IMG/VR virus record: IMGVR_UViG_3300036851_000258
Location: 1 to 46,572 of that record
Direction: 5' to 3' (one strand)
Length of the DNA: 46,572 nt
Source: a virus
Part shown: positions 21,147 to 27,935 of the stretch, in pieces
Layout of the letters: the number at the start of each line of letters is the position of its first letter
Position numbering within the stretch: the first letter of the stretch is position 1
Notes under the pieces: model-generated
The model's input: the letters and a program-made list of their open reading frames with translations, nothing else
Database searches by the model: none
What the model was told of the DNA's origin: nothing
Made by a program: the position numbers and the translations under genes

Positions 21147-21267
21147 CATGAATCTTCACCAACCTAATCATTTTACATAGTTTACATCTTACGCGCCGCC
21201 CAGCAACCGCCGTGCCACATCACCCCATCGGCATAGACTGTTACAAAAGGTAACTGTGCAGATTCTT

Positions 21268-21312
21268 GGACATATGTGGCTATTTATGGACAGTTGTCCT
21301 CCGCAGAGGACA
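21268..21312 (+). repeat. Three GGACAnWTGK repeats at exact 20-bp spacing
   Basis: GGACA begins at 21268, 21288 and 21308. All three copies share GGACA, any base, A/T, TG, then G/T. A 7-bp inverted repeat (TGTCCTC...GAGGACA) lies across the last two. Spacing of about two helical turns puts all sites on one face, as in iterons or cooperative operators. Confidence 0.45.
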
Positions 21313-21335
21313 CTTGGCATGATTCTTGCGCAGCT

Positions 21336-21590
21336 ATGAGTGCACAATACTCAATGTCCGATAACGGCCGTTATGTAAACCGTCGTGATTGTGCTAACCT
21401 GTTGGTGGTAAATGAGATAGGCAGGCGCACACGATTATGCGTGGCCTGCCGGCCGCAGACATGCACGCGGTCGCATTATCATAGGTGGTATGAAGTGATT
21501 GATAACATTGAGGTTAGCGATTGTGTCATCTATGGTGGACACCGTACAGTGGGGAGGGTGTCGCGGTCGGGGCGTCAGCGGAGCCGTTAA
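21336..21590 (+). CDS. Possible small protein, unknown
   Basis: 84 aa from ATG 21336; the frame extends to a GTG at 21276. LCVACRPQTCTRSHYH could be a metal site, and the C-terminus is Arg/Ser-rich. There is no ribosome site before either start and it covers the repeat region, so it may not be translated. Confidence 0.3.
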   Translation: MSAQYSMSDNGRYVNRRDCANLLVVNEIGRRTRLCVACRPQTCTRSHYHRWYEVIDNIEVSDCVIYGGHRTVGRVSRSGRQRSR

Positions 21591-21622
21591 TTACCCCAGA
21601 CATTTTGCGCTAAAATATTCAC

Positions 21623-21651
21623 CCGGCAGTGGTTATCGGCTAATATGCCGG
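21623..21651. terminator. Inverted repeat between converging units
   Basis: CCGGCA (21623-21628) pairs with TGCCGG (21646-21651), with further CGGC/GCCG pairing possible inside. It lies just behind the last stop of the glycosyltransferase unit (21657). There is no clear T-run. Confidence 0.35.
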
Positions 21652-21656
21652 TAGAA

Positions 21657-21938
21657 TCACCCGCCAGGCGCCAGTTTACGGGCCTCGCGGGCCTTCCTGA
21701 GCGCGTCGATGGATGCCTGTGAGATGGCCGATTTTCGCTTGGCGCGCCTGATTGTGATCAGGGATTTTTCGAGGATGTACGGGCCGGCGACGTTAGCACC
21801 GTTGGGGCGGTGTCCGAGGCTGGAAAGCCTTGATTGGACAGACGGGCTGAACGTCCAGATGCTGGCCGTGCCTTCGGCGTCGTTGAATATAATGCTGGTT
21901 TCGCGCTCCAGGCGCGTTCTACCAGGCAATTTGCTCAT
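21657..21938 (-). CDS. Small protein (RLERETSIIFNDAEGTASIWTF), unknown function
   Basis: 93 aa from ATG 21938 with GGAGG upstream, overlapping the glycosyltransferase stop. The N-terminal block LERETSIIFNDAEGTASIWTFS is a pattern I recall in small proteins of several phages; the C-terminus is basic (SLITIRRAKRKSAIS). Last gene of the cassette. It could be a regulator or virion-associated factor. Confidence 0.6.
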   Translation of the reverse strand: MSKLPGRTRLERETSIIFNDAEGTASIWTFSPSVQSRLSSLGHRPNGANVAGPYILEKSLITIRRAKRKSAISQASIDALRKAREARKLAPGG

Positions 21939-22708
21939 AAATGCCTCCAAATCGTCCGATTTATGCCGAATTCGACCCGACGTTGCACCGCGCTGATTGG
22001 TCTGACCGTGCCATGCTTCCGCAGGATGAGCGTCTGGTTGCGCGCAATGGCCGCCTGCCCGGCCCGGGTGTCCAGAACTGGCCGTTCGTGGTGTAGGTGG
22101 ATGCCGCTGATGGCGTCGTCGAACGCGAAATCCAGCCCGGTTTGCCACAACCGGAAGTAAAAGTCGTCGTCGTCGAACCACAGCCCGTCAGCGAACCCGT
22201 CGTCCATCCCGCCGACCTGCCGCACGTTCGCCATCGGCCCGGCCCAAATGAACCCGAGCGGGCGGGGGTGGGCTGCGTCCACCAGCAGGTTGCCGGGTGC
22301 GGTACCACCCCAATCCACCTCGCGCCCGCCTGGCCCGCACGAACATTCCGCCTTGCCGAACACAATCGACTTGGGCTCGCGCTCTAGCCACGCCCGCACC
22401 CGCTCGACGTTACCGGCCTTCTGCACCGTCTCGCTGCTGAACGCGAACAGGTGGTCGCCGGTCACGGCTGCAAACCCGGCATTCCACGCCAGCACGGGCG
22501 ACCTCCACCCCTTCGGCCCATCGATCTCAACGAACCGCGTGCGGGGGTCGTCCGTCCACCACGTCCGAATGAAGTCAACCAGCGCGTTCGGTGTCCGGTC
22601 GAGCACAATCACAAACTCATCGTGTGTCTGATCGCGCATGGACTCGAACACGGTTTGCATTACGGATATGTCGCGGTCGTGGATGGTGATCAGAGCCGAC
22701 AATTTCAT
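21935..22708 (-). CDS. Glycosyltransferase, GT-A fold (family 2-like)
   Basis: 257 aa. LSALITIHDRDISVMQTVFESM and FVIVLDRTPNAL form the nucleotide-sugar binding half; WRSPVLAWNAGFAAVTGDHLFAFSS replaces the usual DxD region; DGLWFDDDDFYFRLWQTG is the late acidic motif. It transfers a sugar from an activated donor; acceptor unknown. Starts 4 bases inside the radical SAM gene, so the two are co-translated. Confidence 0.75.
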   Translation of the reverse strand: MKLSALITIHDRDISVMQTVFESMRDQTHDEFVIVLDRTPNALVDFIRTWWTDDPRTRFVEIDGPKGWRSPVLAWNAGFAAVTGDHLFAFSSETVQKAGNVERVRAWLEREPKSIVFGKAECSCGPGGREVDWGGTAPGNLLVDAAHPRPLGFIWAGPMANVRQVGGMDDGFADGLWFDDDDFYFRLWQTGLDFAFDDAISGIHLHHERPVLDTRAGQAAIARNQTLILRKHGTVRPISAVQRRVEFGINRTIWRHL

Positions 22709-23802
22709 GGAAACTCCGCATGCTTCGGCCTCGCGCCGAGGATATATGCCGCCGCCCGATTTTTGCTATTGAACTGACACCGCTCGCATCCCCTCGCGTT
22801 GAACTTGGCGAAGTCAGCCTTCCGCTCCGCGCTGTTCCAGAACTCGTCAAATGGTCGCGTGGTCAGATTGCCTCCGTCGATGAGCCCGCGCTTATTATAC
22901 GCCAGCACGCAGCAGCGGTAGGCGTTCAAATCCCCGCCCACATACGCCGTGAAATGCTGGTACGCGCACACGTCGTAGTCCGGCGGTCCGTCGAACAGGT
23001 CTTGCAGGCGATCGGTGAATAACTCGTACACGGTGAACGCCGGCGAGTCGTAATCCGCCTTCACGTCGCGCACCGCCTTGAGCACGTCCTGGTAAATATC
23101 TTGGTAGGGGAGTGCATTGTCGGGGCTGAACATGGCCGACAACCGAATGTATGCCGCCCCGGCCTCGCGCACTAGATGAGTCGCCTGCCGCACCTCGCTC
23201 CAGTTATCCGGCGTCACCACGTAGCCGACGCCGAGCACGCAACGTTCTCTGTTGGCAATGGTTGCCAGCCTGCGCACGTTATCAAGCACGCGCTGAAAGT
23301 TGCCGGGTGGTGTCTGCCGGATTCGCGCATACGTCTCTGGCGTGCCGGCGTCCAGGCTGACGCGTACCCACGCGAATTCGCGCAACTGGGCTATAAGAGC
23401 GGGCGACCACGCAACGCCATTGCTTACCAGCGAGCACGAGAATCCGAGGTCGAGCGCGCGTTGGAATATCTCCACGTGCTGCTTGTGGACCGTGGGCTCC
23501 CCGCCGCCCGTGAATTGTAGCCCCTCGACGCCAAGCCGCTTGCACTCGTCCAGCAGAGAGAACGCGCGCGGCCCCGGCATCTGCCGCACGGGATTATTCG
23601 TGCCGTACTTCGCCTTCTCCGACTCGCCGACGAACAATTCGTTAGACGTGTATCCATCCATGCGATAGGCGCAGAAGCTGCAATTTTGGTTGCACAAATC
23701 ACTGAGAATAATTTGCACCTGTTTGGGCGCGTCCGGCAACCCGCCATCGCGTAGCATGTGCCACGCCATTTTTAGATCGCTGTAGATGCCGCTTTGGCTC
23801 AT
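22705..23802 (-). CDS. Radical SAM enzyme with SPASM-like C-terminus
   Basis: 365 aa. CNQNCSFC (Cys 37, 41, 44) is the CX3CX2C cluster motif. FTGGGEPTVHKQ is the SAM-binding GGE motif, and a TIM-barrel pattern follows. The C-terminus has YRCCVLAYNKRG and GCERCQF, the extra Cys set of SPASM/twitch enzymes that modify peptides or sugars. It would hold at least two Fe-S clusters. Partnership with glycosyltransferases suggests sugar or peptide tailoring. Such an enzyme is unusual in phages. Confidence 0.85.
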   Translation of the reverse strand: MSQSGIYSDLKMAWHMLRDGGLPDAPKQVQIILSDLCNQNCSFCAYRMDGYTSNELFVGESEKAKYGTNNPVRQMPGPRAFSLLDECKRLGVEGLQFTGGGEPTVHKQHVEIFQRALDLGFSCSLVSNGVAWSPALIAQLREFAWVRVSLDAGTPETYARIRQTPPGNFQRVLDNVRRLATIANRERCVLGVGYVVTPDNWSEVRQATHLVREAGAAYIRLSAMFSPDNALPYQDIYQDVLKAVRDVKADYDSPAFTVYELFTDRLQDLFDGPPDYDVCAYQHFTAYVGGDLNAYRCCVLAYNKRGLIDGGNLTTRPFDEFWNSAERKADFAKFNARGCERCQFNSKNRAAAYILGARPKHAEFP

Positions 23803-23838
23803 CCCCGCGCCGCGCTCCTCTCTGGGTCAAACTTTAGA

Positions 23839-23934
23839 GGTCTGCTGGCGCGATTCGAACGCGCTCTGCCGGTGCAAGCACGCTTATCACCGGTAGGGGG
23901 TGCTTCCCGCCTGCTCCTCCAGGCCGCAGCAGAC
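23839..23934 (-). tRNA. Unusual tRNA-like element (96 nt)
   Basis: It fills the gap between two cassette genes. On the minus strand: 8-bp acceptor stem GTCTGCTG/CAGCAGAC (23934-23927 with 23847-23840); D-like arm GCCTG/CAGGC (23924-23920 with 23913-23909); a 6-bp arm CCGGTG/CACCGG (23893-23888 with 23874-23869); and a canonical T arm GCGCG-TTCGAAT-CGCGC (23864-23848). The 8+5 bp acceptor/T geometry and length resemble bacterial tRNA-Sec. The anticodon arm is degenerate: one fold gives the loop CCCTACC with CTA in anticodon position. U8 and A14 are missing and CCA is not encoded. Not a normal tRNA; possibly a decayed, suppressor or regulatory tRNA mimic. Confidence 0.5.
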
Positions 23935-23938
23935 CACA

Positions 23939-24580
23939 TCATCGAGTCGTGCTCCTGTCCACGTCAAACTTGTAATGGTAAAGCGTCTCGCCCAACTGCA
24001 CCTCCGTCTTGGCGCGCCCGCACGCCACATCAACCCAGCCCACATCCTCGCCGAATTGCTGCTCGGGGAAGCGAATGTCGGCAACCATCTCCCGCCTCCA
24101 CACCATCGTATGCGCGGGCGGCCCGGTCCACAGCAGGGTGTTGGGTGACGCCTGGCCGTTGCCGTCTACCTTCGGCGCCAACTGCCTGCGGCTCTCCGGC
24201 GGCCGGTTGCGCCAGTGGTCGAGCGAGTACGAGCACTCGTGGACGATGCCGTGCGGCGCGAGCGTGGCGCGCTGGCCGAAGCAAATCACGTCGGCCGGCG
24301 GCACCTCCTTCCGCGTCTTGGCAATGGCGCGGTGGATGCGGCTGACGTAATCGGCGGCCACCTCGTCGTCGTCGTCGATCTGCGAAACATACTCACCACG
24401 CGCCGCGCTCAACAAAACATTCCTTTTCTCGCCGACTGTCCGTCGTTTGTTATCCAAAAAGAAAAGTAACTCTATATCTGGGATTCTGGCGACAGACTGC
24501 GTCTCTAGCAATGAGTAGAGCAGAGGTTGCACAAGATGGTAGCGTTCTGGCACGCCGCAGATTAGGATTGACCAGAGCGT
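23939..24580 (-). CDS. Glycosyltransferase family 2-like, apparent ACG start
   Basis: 213 aa if started at 24580. TVGEKRNVLLSAARGEYVSQIDDDDEV (split motif: GEKRN, then DDDD metal site) and EQQFGEDVGWVD define a GT-A glycosyltransferase. A GTG at 24553 gives 204 aa but removes LWSILICG, the first beta-strand of the fold. The longer frame has AAGGAGG seven bases before an ACG codon where ATG is expected, and no other start. Either ACG initiates or an ATG has mutated. Confidence 0.75.
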   Translation of the reverse strand, partial: TLWSILICGVPERYHLVQPLLYSLLETQSVARIPDIELLFFLDNKRRTVGEKRNVLLSAARGEYVSQIDDDDEVAADYVSRIHRAIAKTRKEVPPADVICFGQRATLAPHGIVHECSYSLDHWRNRPPESRRQLAPKVDGNGQASPNTLLWTGPPAHTMVWRREMVADIRFPEQQFGEDVGWVDVACGRAKTEVQLGETLYHYKFDVDRSTTR

Positions 24581-24768
24581 ATGTAATCCTCCTTAGACAT
24601 GAGAACGCCAATCATGTATTCCTGTGCTTTAGCATGGCTGACTAGACCGCCACCGCCACATGTCCTGCATTGAAATTGACAACCAGGATGCCCGCCTCCA
24701 CATGTATCGCAACCAGTTCCGCCACAGGCCGGGCACTCGTCCTCATCGTGCTTGGGCAGATGCAGCAT
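24562..24768 (-). CDS. DnaJ-type zinc-finger protein
   Basis: 68 aa from ATG 24768 with AAGGAGG upstream. CPACGGTGC, CDTCGGG and CRTCGGGG are CxxCxGxG repeats as in the DnaJ central domain. There is no J-domain. It may help fold or hold a partner protein, or bind nucleic acid. It lies between two glycosyltransferases. Confidence 0.7.
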   Translation of the reverse strand: MLHLPKHDEDECPACGGTGCDTCGGGHPGCQFQCRTCGGGGLVSHAKAQEYMIGVLMSKEDYIRSGQS

Positions 24769-25687
24769 TCTCAACCTCCTTGATCAGAGCGGCCCACTTC
24801 GCCTTAATAACCGGCTTGTCAAATTCAGCGCGCCAGTAATATCGAATTGCCTCTGGATCTATATAAGCAACAAGCGCCTTGCGAACGGCCTCCGTGAAGT
24901 GCTTTGGATCATTAACGGTGAGCCCAGGCATGCTATCGCGTTCCCAATAAACGCCAACCTCAGGAGCAACTATTTGCAGCCCGCACGCCCCCATCTCGAT
25001 GCCGGCGAGATGCTGACTCTCGCTCCGGCTGGTGCATAGTCCCACGCGGCACGCGCCAATCACCCCGACCAACTCCTCATGGGTAAGCCTCACATACACC
25101 CGCAGGTTGGGCGGATAGACTTCCGGCGCCGCGTCCTTGAGCACGGCCACGAACGGAATGTCGGGGTTCTGACGCACCACCCGGATGAAGATATCCCACC
25201 CCTTGATGTGCCCGGCAGCGCCCTGCGCCGCCCCAACCCAGCACACGCATCCATCCGGCAGCCCGAGCGCCTGTTGGCAGCCCATCGCGTTTTGCGGCTC
25301 GAATGTTGAGAAGTCAACTGGCAGGGGGATAACGTGACCATCCGGCAAGGTTGGGTACTTGGACTTACAAAACTCGCTGTTAAACACTACGACCCTGCTT
25401 GTATTAGCTACGTCGATCTGCATCTTCCTCTGCGGCCCGTCGGCGATTGTGTCTTGGAGTAAACCAATCGTGGGTACATGCTCGCTCGCCTTGAGCGGCG
25501 GGAACCACGTGGCGTTACGGATGATGAGCGAAACTCCTCCATCGCCCGCCATCGAATCTGCCACAGTTGCCAGGGTTGCATAGTCGCCTCCGATAAATTC
25601 TGCGCCGGCCCACTCCTGCAAATCGTGCCAAAACGTGCGCGTGCCGGGGATTTGAGTTAGCGCATCGTTCACCAGCAGCCGCCTCAT
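24743..25687 (-). CDS. Glycosyltransferase, GT-B fold (family 4-like)
   Basis: 314 aa from ATG 25687, overlapping the FkbM stop (ATGA). VVVFNSEFCKSKYP and the PLPVDFSTFEP region, CVCWVGAAQGAAGHIKGWDIFI, then CTSRSESQHLAGIEMGACGLQIVAPEVGVY (the E...E donor motif) are typical of family 4 enzymes. It transfers a sugar from a nucleotide donor to an unknown acceptor. Confidence 0.75.
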   Translation of the reverse strand: MRRLLVNDALTQIPGTRTFWHDLQEWAGAEFIGGDYATLATVADSMAGDGGVSLIIRNATWFPPLKASEHVPTIGLLQDTIADGPQRKMQIDVANTSRVVVFNSEFCKSKYPTLPDGHVIPLPVDFSTFEPQNAMGCQQALGLPDGCVCWVGAAQGAAGHIKGWDIFIRVVRQNPDIPFVAVLKDAAPEVYPPNLRVYVRLTHEELVGVIGACRVGLCTSRSESQHLAGIEMGACGLQIVAPEVGVYWERDSMPGLTVNDPKHFTEAVRKALVAYIDPEAIRYYWRAEFDKPVIKAKWAALIKEVENAASAQAR

Positions 25688-26271
25688 CGCACGAACGTCC
25701 AATTGCTCTGTCCTCCAGAGCTATATGTCGGCAATTCCATCGACCGCCTGAATCCACGATCAACTAGAAACTTGTCAACATCATCGGCCATTCCTCTGTC
25801 ACCGCGCGAGCCGTCATGATTCACTTCGCAATAGATAATCTTGATGCCGTCCAGCAACGCGCCGCACCCGCGCAGCACATCCATTGTACAGCCCTCAACG
25901 TCGATGATTAACGCATCTGGCGATAGATCGTGCTTCCAGCAGAAAGTGTCCAACTTATATTGCGGCATCTGTGCTTTAATCTCGCTGCCATCACCGCGCG
26001 CCACCTTACTGCTCAGTCCGGGAATGGCGTATATATAGAAGTCCACGACCGAGTTTTCTTCGCCGATCACCGCCTCATGGAACTCAATGCCGGAGGACAC
26101 CGGCCCGCACTTTGGGTCCGGCTCGATACAGATGGCGCGGCACCCGGTCGCCTTGCGAATCTCGTCGGCCTCGTAACCATCCTCGGCGCCGACGTGGACG
26201 AGCGTTTTGACCTCAAGGCGCCTGCACAGGTCGATGAGAGCGGCGATAACGTGCGGCTCCTCTACGGCCAT
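25684..26271 (-). CDS. FkbM-like SAM-dependent methyltransferase
   Basis: 195 aa from ATG 26271 (TAATG overlap with the microprotein before it). TLVHVGAEDGYEADEIRKAT is the SAM-binding loop, CIEPDP follows, and ALIIDVEGCTMDVLRGCG is the characteristic FkbM DVEG block. FkbM enzymes methylate sugar or polyketide hydroxyls, which fits the flanking glycosyltransferases. Confidence 0.75.
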   Translation of the reverse strand: MAVEEPHVIAALIDLCRRLEVKTLVHVGAEDGYEADEIRKATGCRAICIEPDPKCGPVSSGIEFHEAVIGEENSVVDFYIYAIPGLSSKVARGDGSEIKAQMPQYKLDTFCWKHDLSPDALIIDVEGCTMDVLRGCGALLDGIKIIYCEVNHDGSRGDRGMADDVDKFLVDRGFRRSMELPTYSSGGQSNWTFVR

Positions 26272-26351
26272 TATGCGAAACAACAAAGTACGGCTGCAAA
26301 CGCGGCAGCAAGAGACGCAACGAACAGTGTCGGCATCCACATCCTAATCAT
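26271..26351 (-). CDS. 26-aa membrane microprotein
   Basis: ATG at 26351, with GGAGG eight bases upstream. One helix (TLFVASLAAAFAAVLCCFA). An in-frame ATG at 26378 overlaps the preceding stop and would give 35 aa. TAATG couples it to the FkbM gene. Possibly tethers the modification enzymes to the membrane. Confidence 0.45.
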   Translation of the reverse strand: MIRMWMPTLFVASLAAAFAAVLCCFA

Positions 26352-26374
26352 TGATGATCCTCCAGCAGATAGAC

Positions 26375-26554
26375 TCATGGCAACGTGTCTGGCGCCTCTC
26401 TTTCGCCACACCCACATACCTGATACATGGCGGTGTCACGAATAATAAGCCCGCGCGCGGAAAAACAACGCAGGCAGAACATGAGTTCGTGAGTCGCCAA
26501 TACAACCGCTCCGAGCGACACGGCGATTATTAGACACAAAACCACAATGTCCAC
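26375..26554 (-). CDS. 59-aa membrane-anchored zinc-ribbon protein
   Basis: GTG at 26554 with AAGGAG six bases upstream. One transmembrane helix (IVVLCLIIAVSLGAVVLA) is followed by FCLRCFSARG and VCGCGE, a CxxC...CxC ribbon. It ends four bases inside the next frame. Unknown function. Confidence 0.5.
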   Translation of the reverse strand: MDIVVLCLIIAVSLGAVVLATHELMFCLRCFSARGLIIRDTAMYQVCGCGEREAPDTLP

Positions 26555-26576
26555 CTATTTCTCCTTTTGGAGAGTT

Positions 26577-26945
26577 TCATTTTGTTGCGCCACCACCACA
26601 CACACGGCAGGTTCTTCCAAAAATCCACTTTGGAGTATGCCCAAACATCTCACATTTAGACAGAGGCGGTCTCTTTTTGCCACTCTCATCAAGTCCGTAC
26701 CAAGAGTATCGGTTTCTTGGGATAATCCAAGAACAGTCAGGATCGTCGTATAGTTGTTCGTATCTGCGTTCGTTTGCTGGTATCTTTAGTGGGCATACGC
26801 GCTGTTCTCCATTTGGACCAATGTGCTGATGTCCTTCGCTGCCGTCGTATGATACCGCACTTCTATAGTCACCTGGGCGACTATTAGCGATCTCGATTTC
26901 GTCTACCACAATCATTGCCGGGACTATCCATTCAAGCAGGCTCAT
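26577..26945 (-). CDS. Protein with C-terminal zinc knuckle, AT-rich
   Basis: 122 aa, ATG with AAAGGAG upstream. A hydrophobic N-terminus (LLEWIVPAMIVV) is followed by a polar middle and a C-terminal CEMFGHTP, CRVCGGG ribbon. Codon use is clearly more AT-rich than in the flanking genes, a sign of recent transfer. Function unknown. Confidence 0.55.
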   Translation of the reverse strand: MSLLEWIVPAMIVVDEIEIANSRPGDYRSAVSYDGSEGHQHIGPNGEQRVCPLKIPANERRYEQLYDDPDCSWIIPRNRYSWYGLDESGKKRPPLSKCEMFGHTPKWIFGRTCRVCGGGATK

Positions 26946-27654
26946 GTGTTCTCCTTTGTGGCCACCTTGTCTCGCCCTCCTGCGCGTGATACCACACGCT
27001 GCCCTTGCACGTCACCCACTCGTACCCGGCCGCCACATATCGGTCGAACAGGATGCGGTCGCCGCTGGTGCTGCCGATATTCCCGTGCGGGTATCCGCCC
27101 ATGTCGGCAAACTCCTGCCGGTCGAATAGCACGGGCTGGAACAGGCGGCCGGGCTCCGTCTCGTATGTTCGCCTGATGGAGTCGGCATACTTCACGAACG
27201 CGTCGCGCTGGAAGTTGTCTGGGTTGGTGCCGAAGTCGCGCACGTGTTCTGGCATACCGCTGTTGATGCGTCCGTTCTCCACTAGCAGCCCACACGGCAA
27301 CGAGCGCGGCTTGGTCCGTTTGCACCATACTAGTTGATCGATTGCGTGGTCGGTCGCCATCATGTCGCTATTGAGCAGTATACACAACTGGGTCGGCGAG
27401 TTTAACACGCCCTCATTCCAAGCGCGGTAGACGCGGGCGATATAATGTTCGCCTGGGTCAATGTTCTGCCAATCCACGGTCACGCGCGGGCTAAGCCGCA
27501 CCTCGTCCGTGCCGTCATTGGCGACCACGCACCACCGATAGCGCGTTTCATTGATCGTCGCATCCACGCCGTCCATGCACCATTCGAGCCAGCGCAGTGA
27601 GCGATAGACCAGCACGACAAGCGTGACCTCCGCGTCCCTCTCAACCCTTGGCAT
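26932..27654 (-). CDS. Glycosyltransferase family 2-like
   Basis: 240 aa, ATG 27654 lying inside the 3' end of the regulator gene. VTLVVLVYRSLRWLEWC, CVVANDGTDE, NEGVLNSPTQLCILLNSDMM (nSD metal motif) and FADMGGYP fit a GT-A enzyme. First enzyme of the cassette, directly behind its regulator. Confidence 0.75.
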   Translation of the reverse strand: MPRVERDAEVTLVVLVYRSLRWLEWCMDGVDATINETRYRWCVVANDGTDEVRLSPRVTVDWQNIDPGEHYIARVYRAWNEGVLNSPTQLCILLNSDMMATDHAIDQLVWCKRTKPRSLPCGLLVENGRINSGMPEHVRDFGTNPDNFQRDAFVKYADSIRRTYETEPGRLFQPVLFDRQEFADMGGYPHGNIGSTSGDRILFDRYVAAGYEWVTCKGSVWYHAQEGETRWPQRRTHEPA

Positions 27655-27859
27655 TCATCGGCCCGAAAAAGTAATTCATCGGCTTTCCCAGCACCTCAAT
27701 CAGCCGATCCAGATCGTCCGCGCCGGGGATGTTCGTGTCGTGCTCCCAATTGTAGATGGTCTGCACCGTCACGCGCATCCGGTCGGCCAACACCCGCCGC
27801 GACATACCAGCGCCCTCCCGCGCCTCTCGCACCAAACCACCGCTGAATCGCCTCATCAT
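27641..27859 (-). CDS. XRE-family HTH regulator, probably leaderless
   Basis: 72 aa from ATG 27859. LVREAREGAGMSRRVLADRMRVTVQTIYNWEHDTNIPGADDL is a full Cro/CI-type helix-turn-helix. The predicted -10 element ends at 27866, so transcription should begin at or next to this ATG, as for lambda cI from PRM. It probably binds the promoter region 27866-27916 and controls both directions. Confidence 0.8.
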   Translation of the reverse strand: MMRRFSGGLVREAREGAGMSRRVLADRMRVTVQTIYNWEHDTNIPGADDLDRLIEVLGKPMNYFFGPMNAKG

Positions 27860-27865
27860 TGGCAA

Positions 27866-27894
27866 ATATAATCCAACATTCTTATATTTGTCAA
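27866..27894 (-). promoter_or_regulatory. Leftward promoter of the XRE/glycosyltransferase unit
   Basis: On the minus strand a perfect TTGACA (27894-27889), 17-base spacer and TTATAT (27871-27866). The predicted start coincides with the ATG at 27859 (leaderless). Its -35 overlaps that of the rightward late promoter. Confidence 0.65.
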
Positions 27895-27916
27895 GTGTCT
27901 AATTAGCATATATATT
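27888..27916 (+). promoter_or_regulatory. Rightward late promoter
   Basis: TTGTCA (27888-27893, 5/6) and TATATT (27911-27916, 5/6) with an exact 17-base spacer. It drives the virion genes from 27936. The palindrome CTAATTAG (27899-27906) lies in the spacer and could be an operator half. Confidence 0.65.
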
Positions 27917-27935
27917 AGGCGCTGGACGGATATGT

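Larger units (their letters stand above)
21096..21335. other. Non-coding control region
   Basis: No convincing gene. It holds the leftward promoter (21146-21119), a tandem TTTACAT pair (21172-21178 and 21181-21187), a GTTAC/GTAAC inverted repeat (21240-21254), three GGACA repeats at 20-bp steps (21268-21312) and a TGTCCTC/GAGGACA hairpin (21295-21312). It is AT-richer than the surroundings. Confidence 0.6.
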
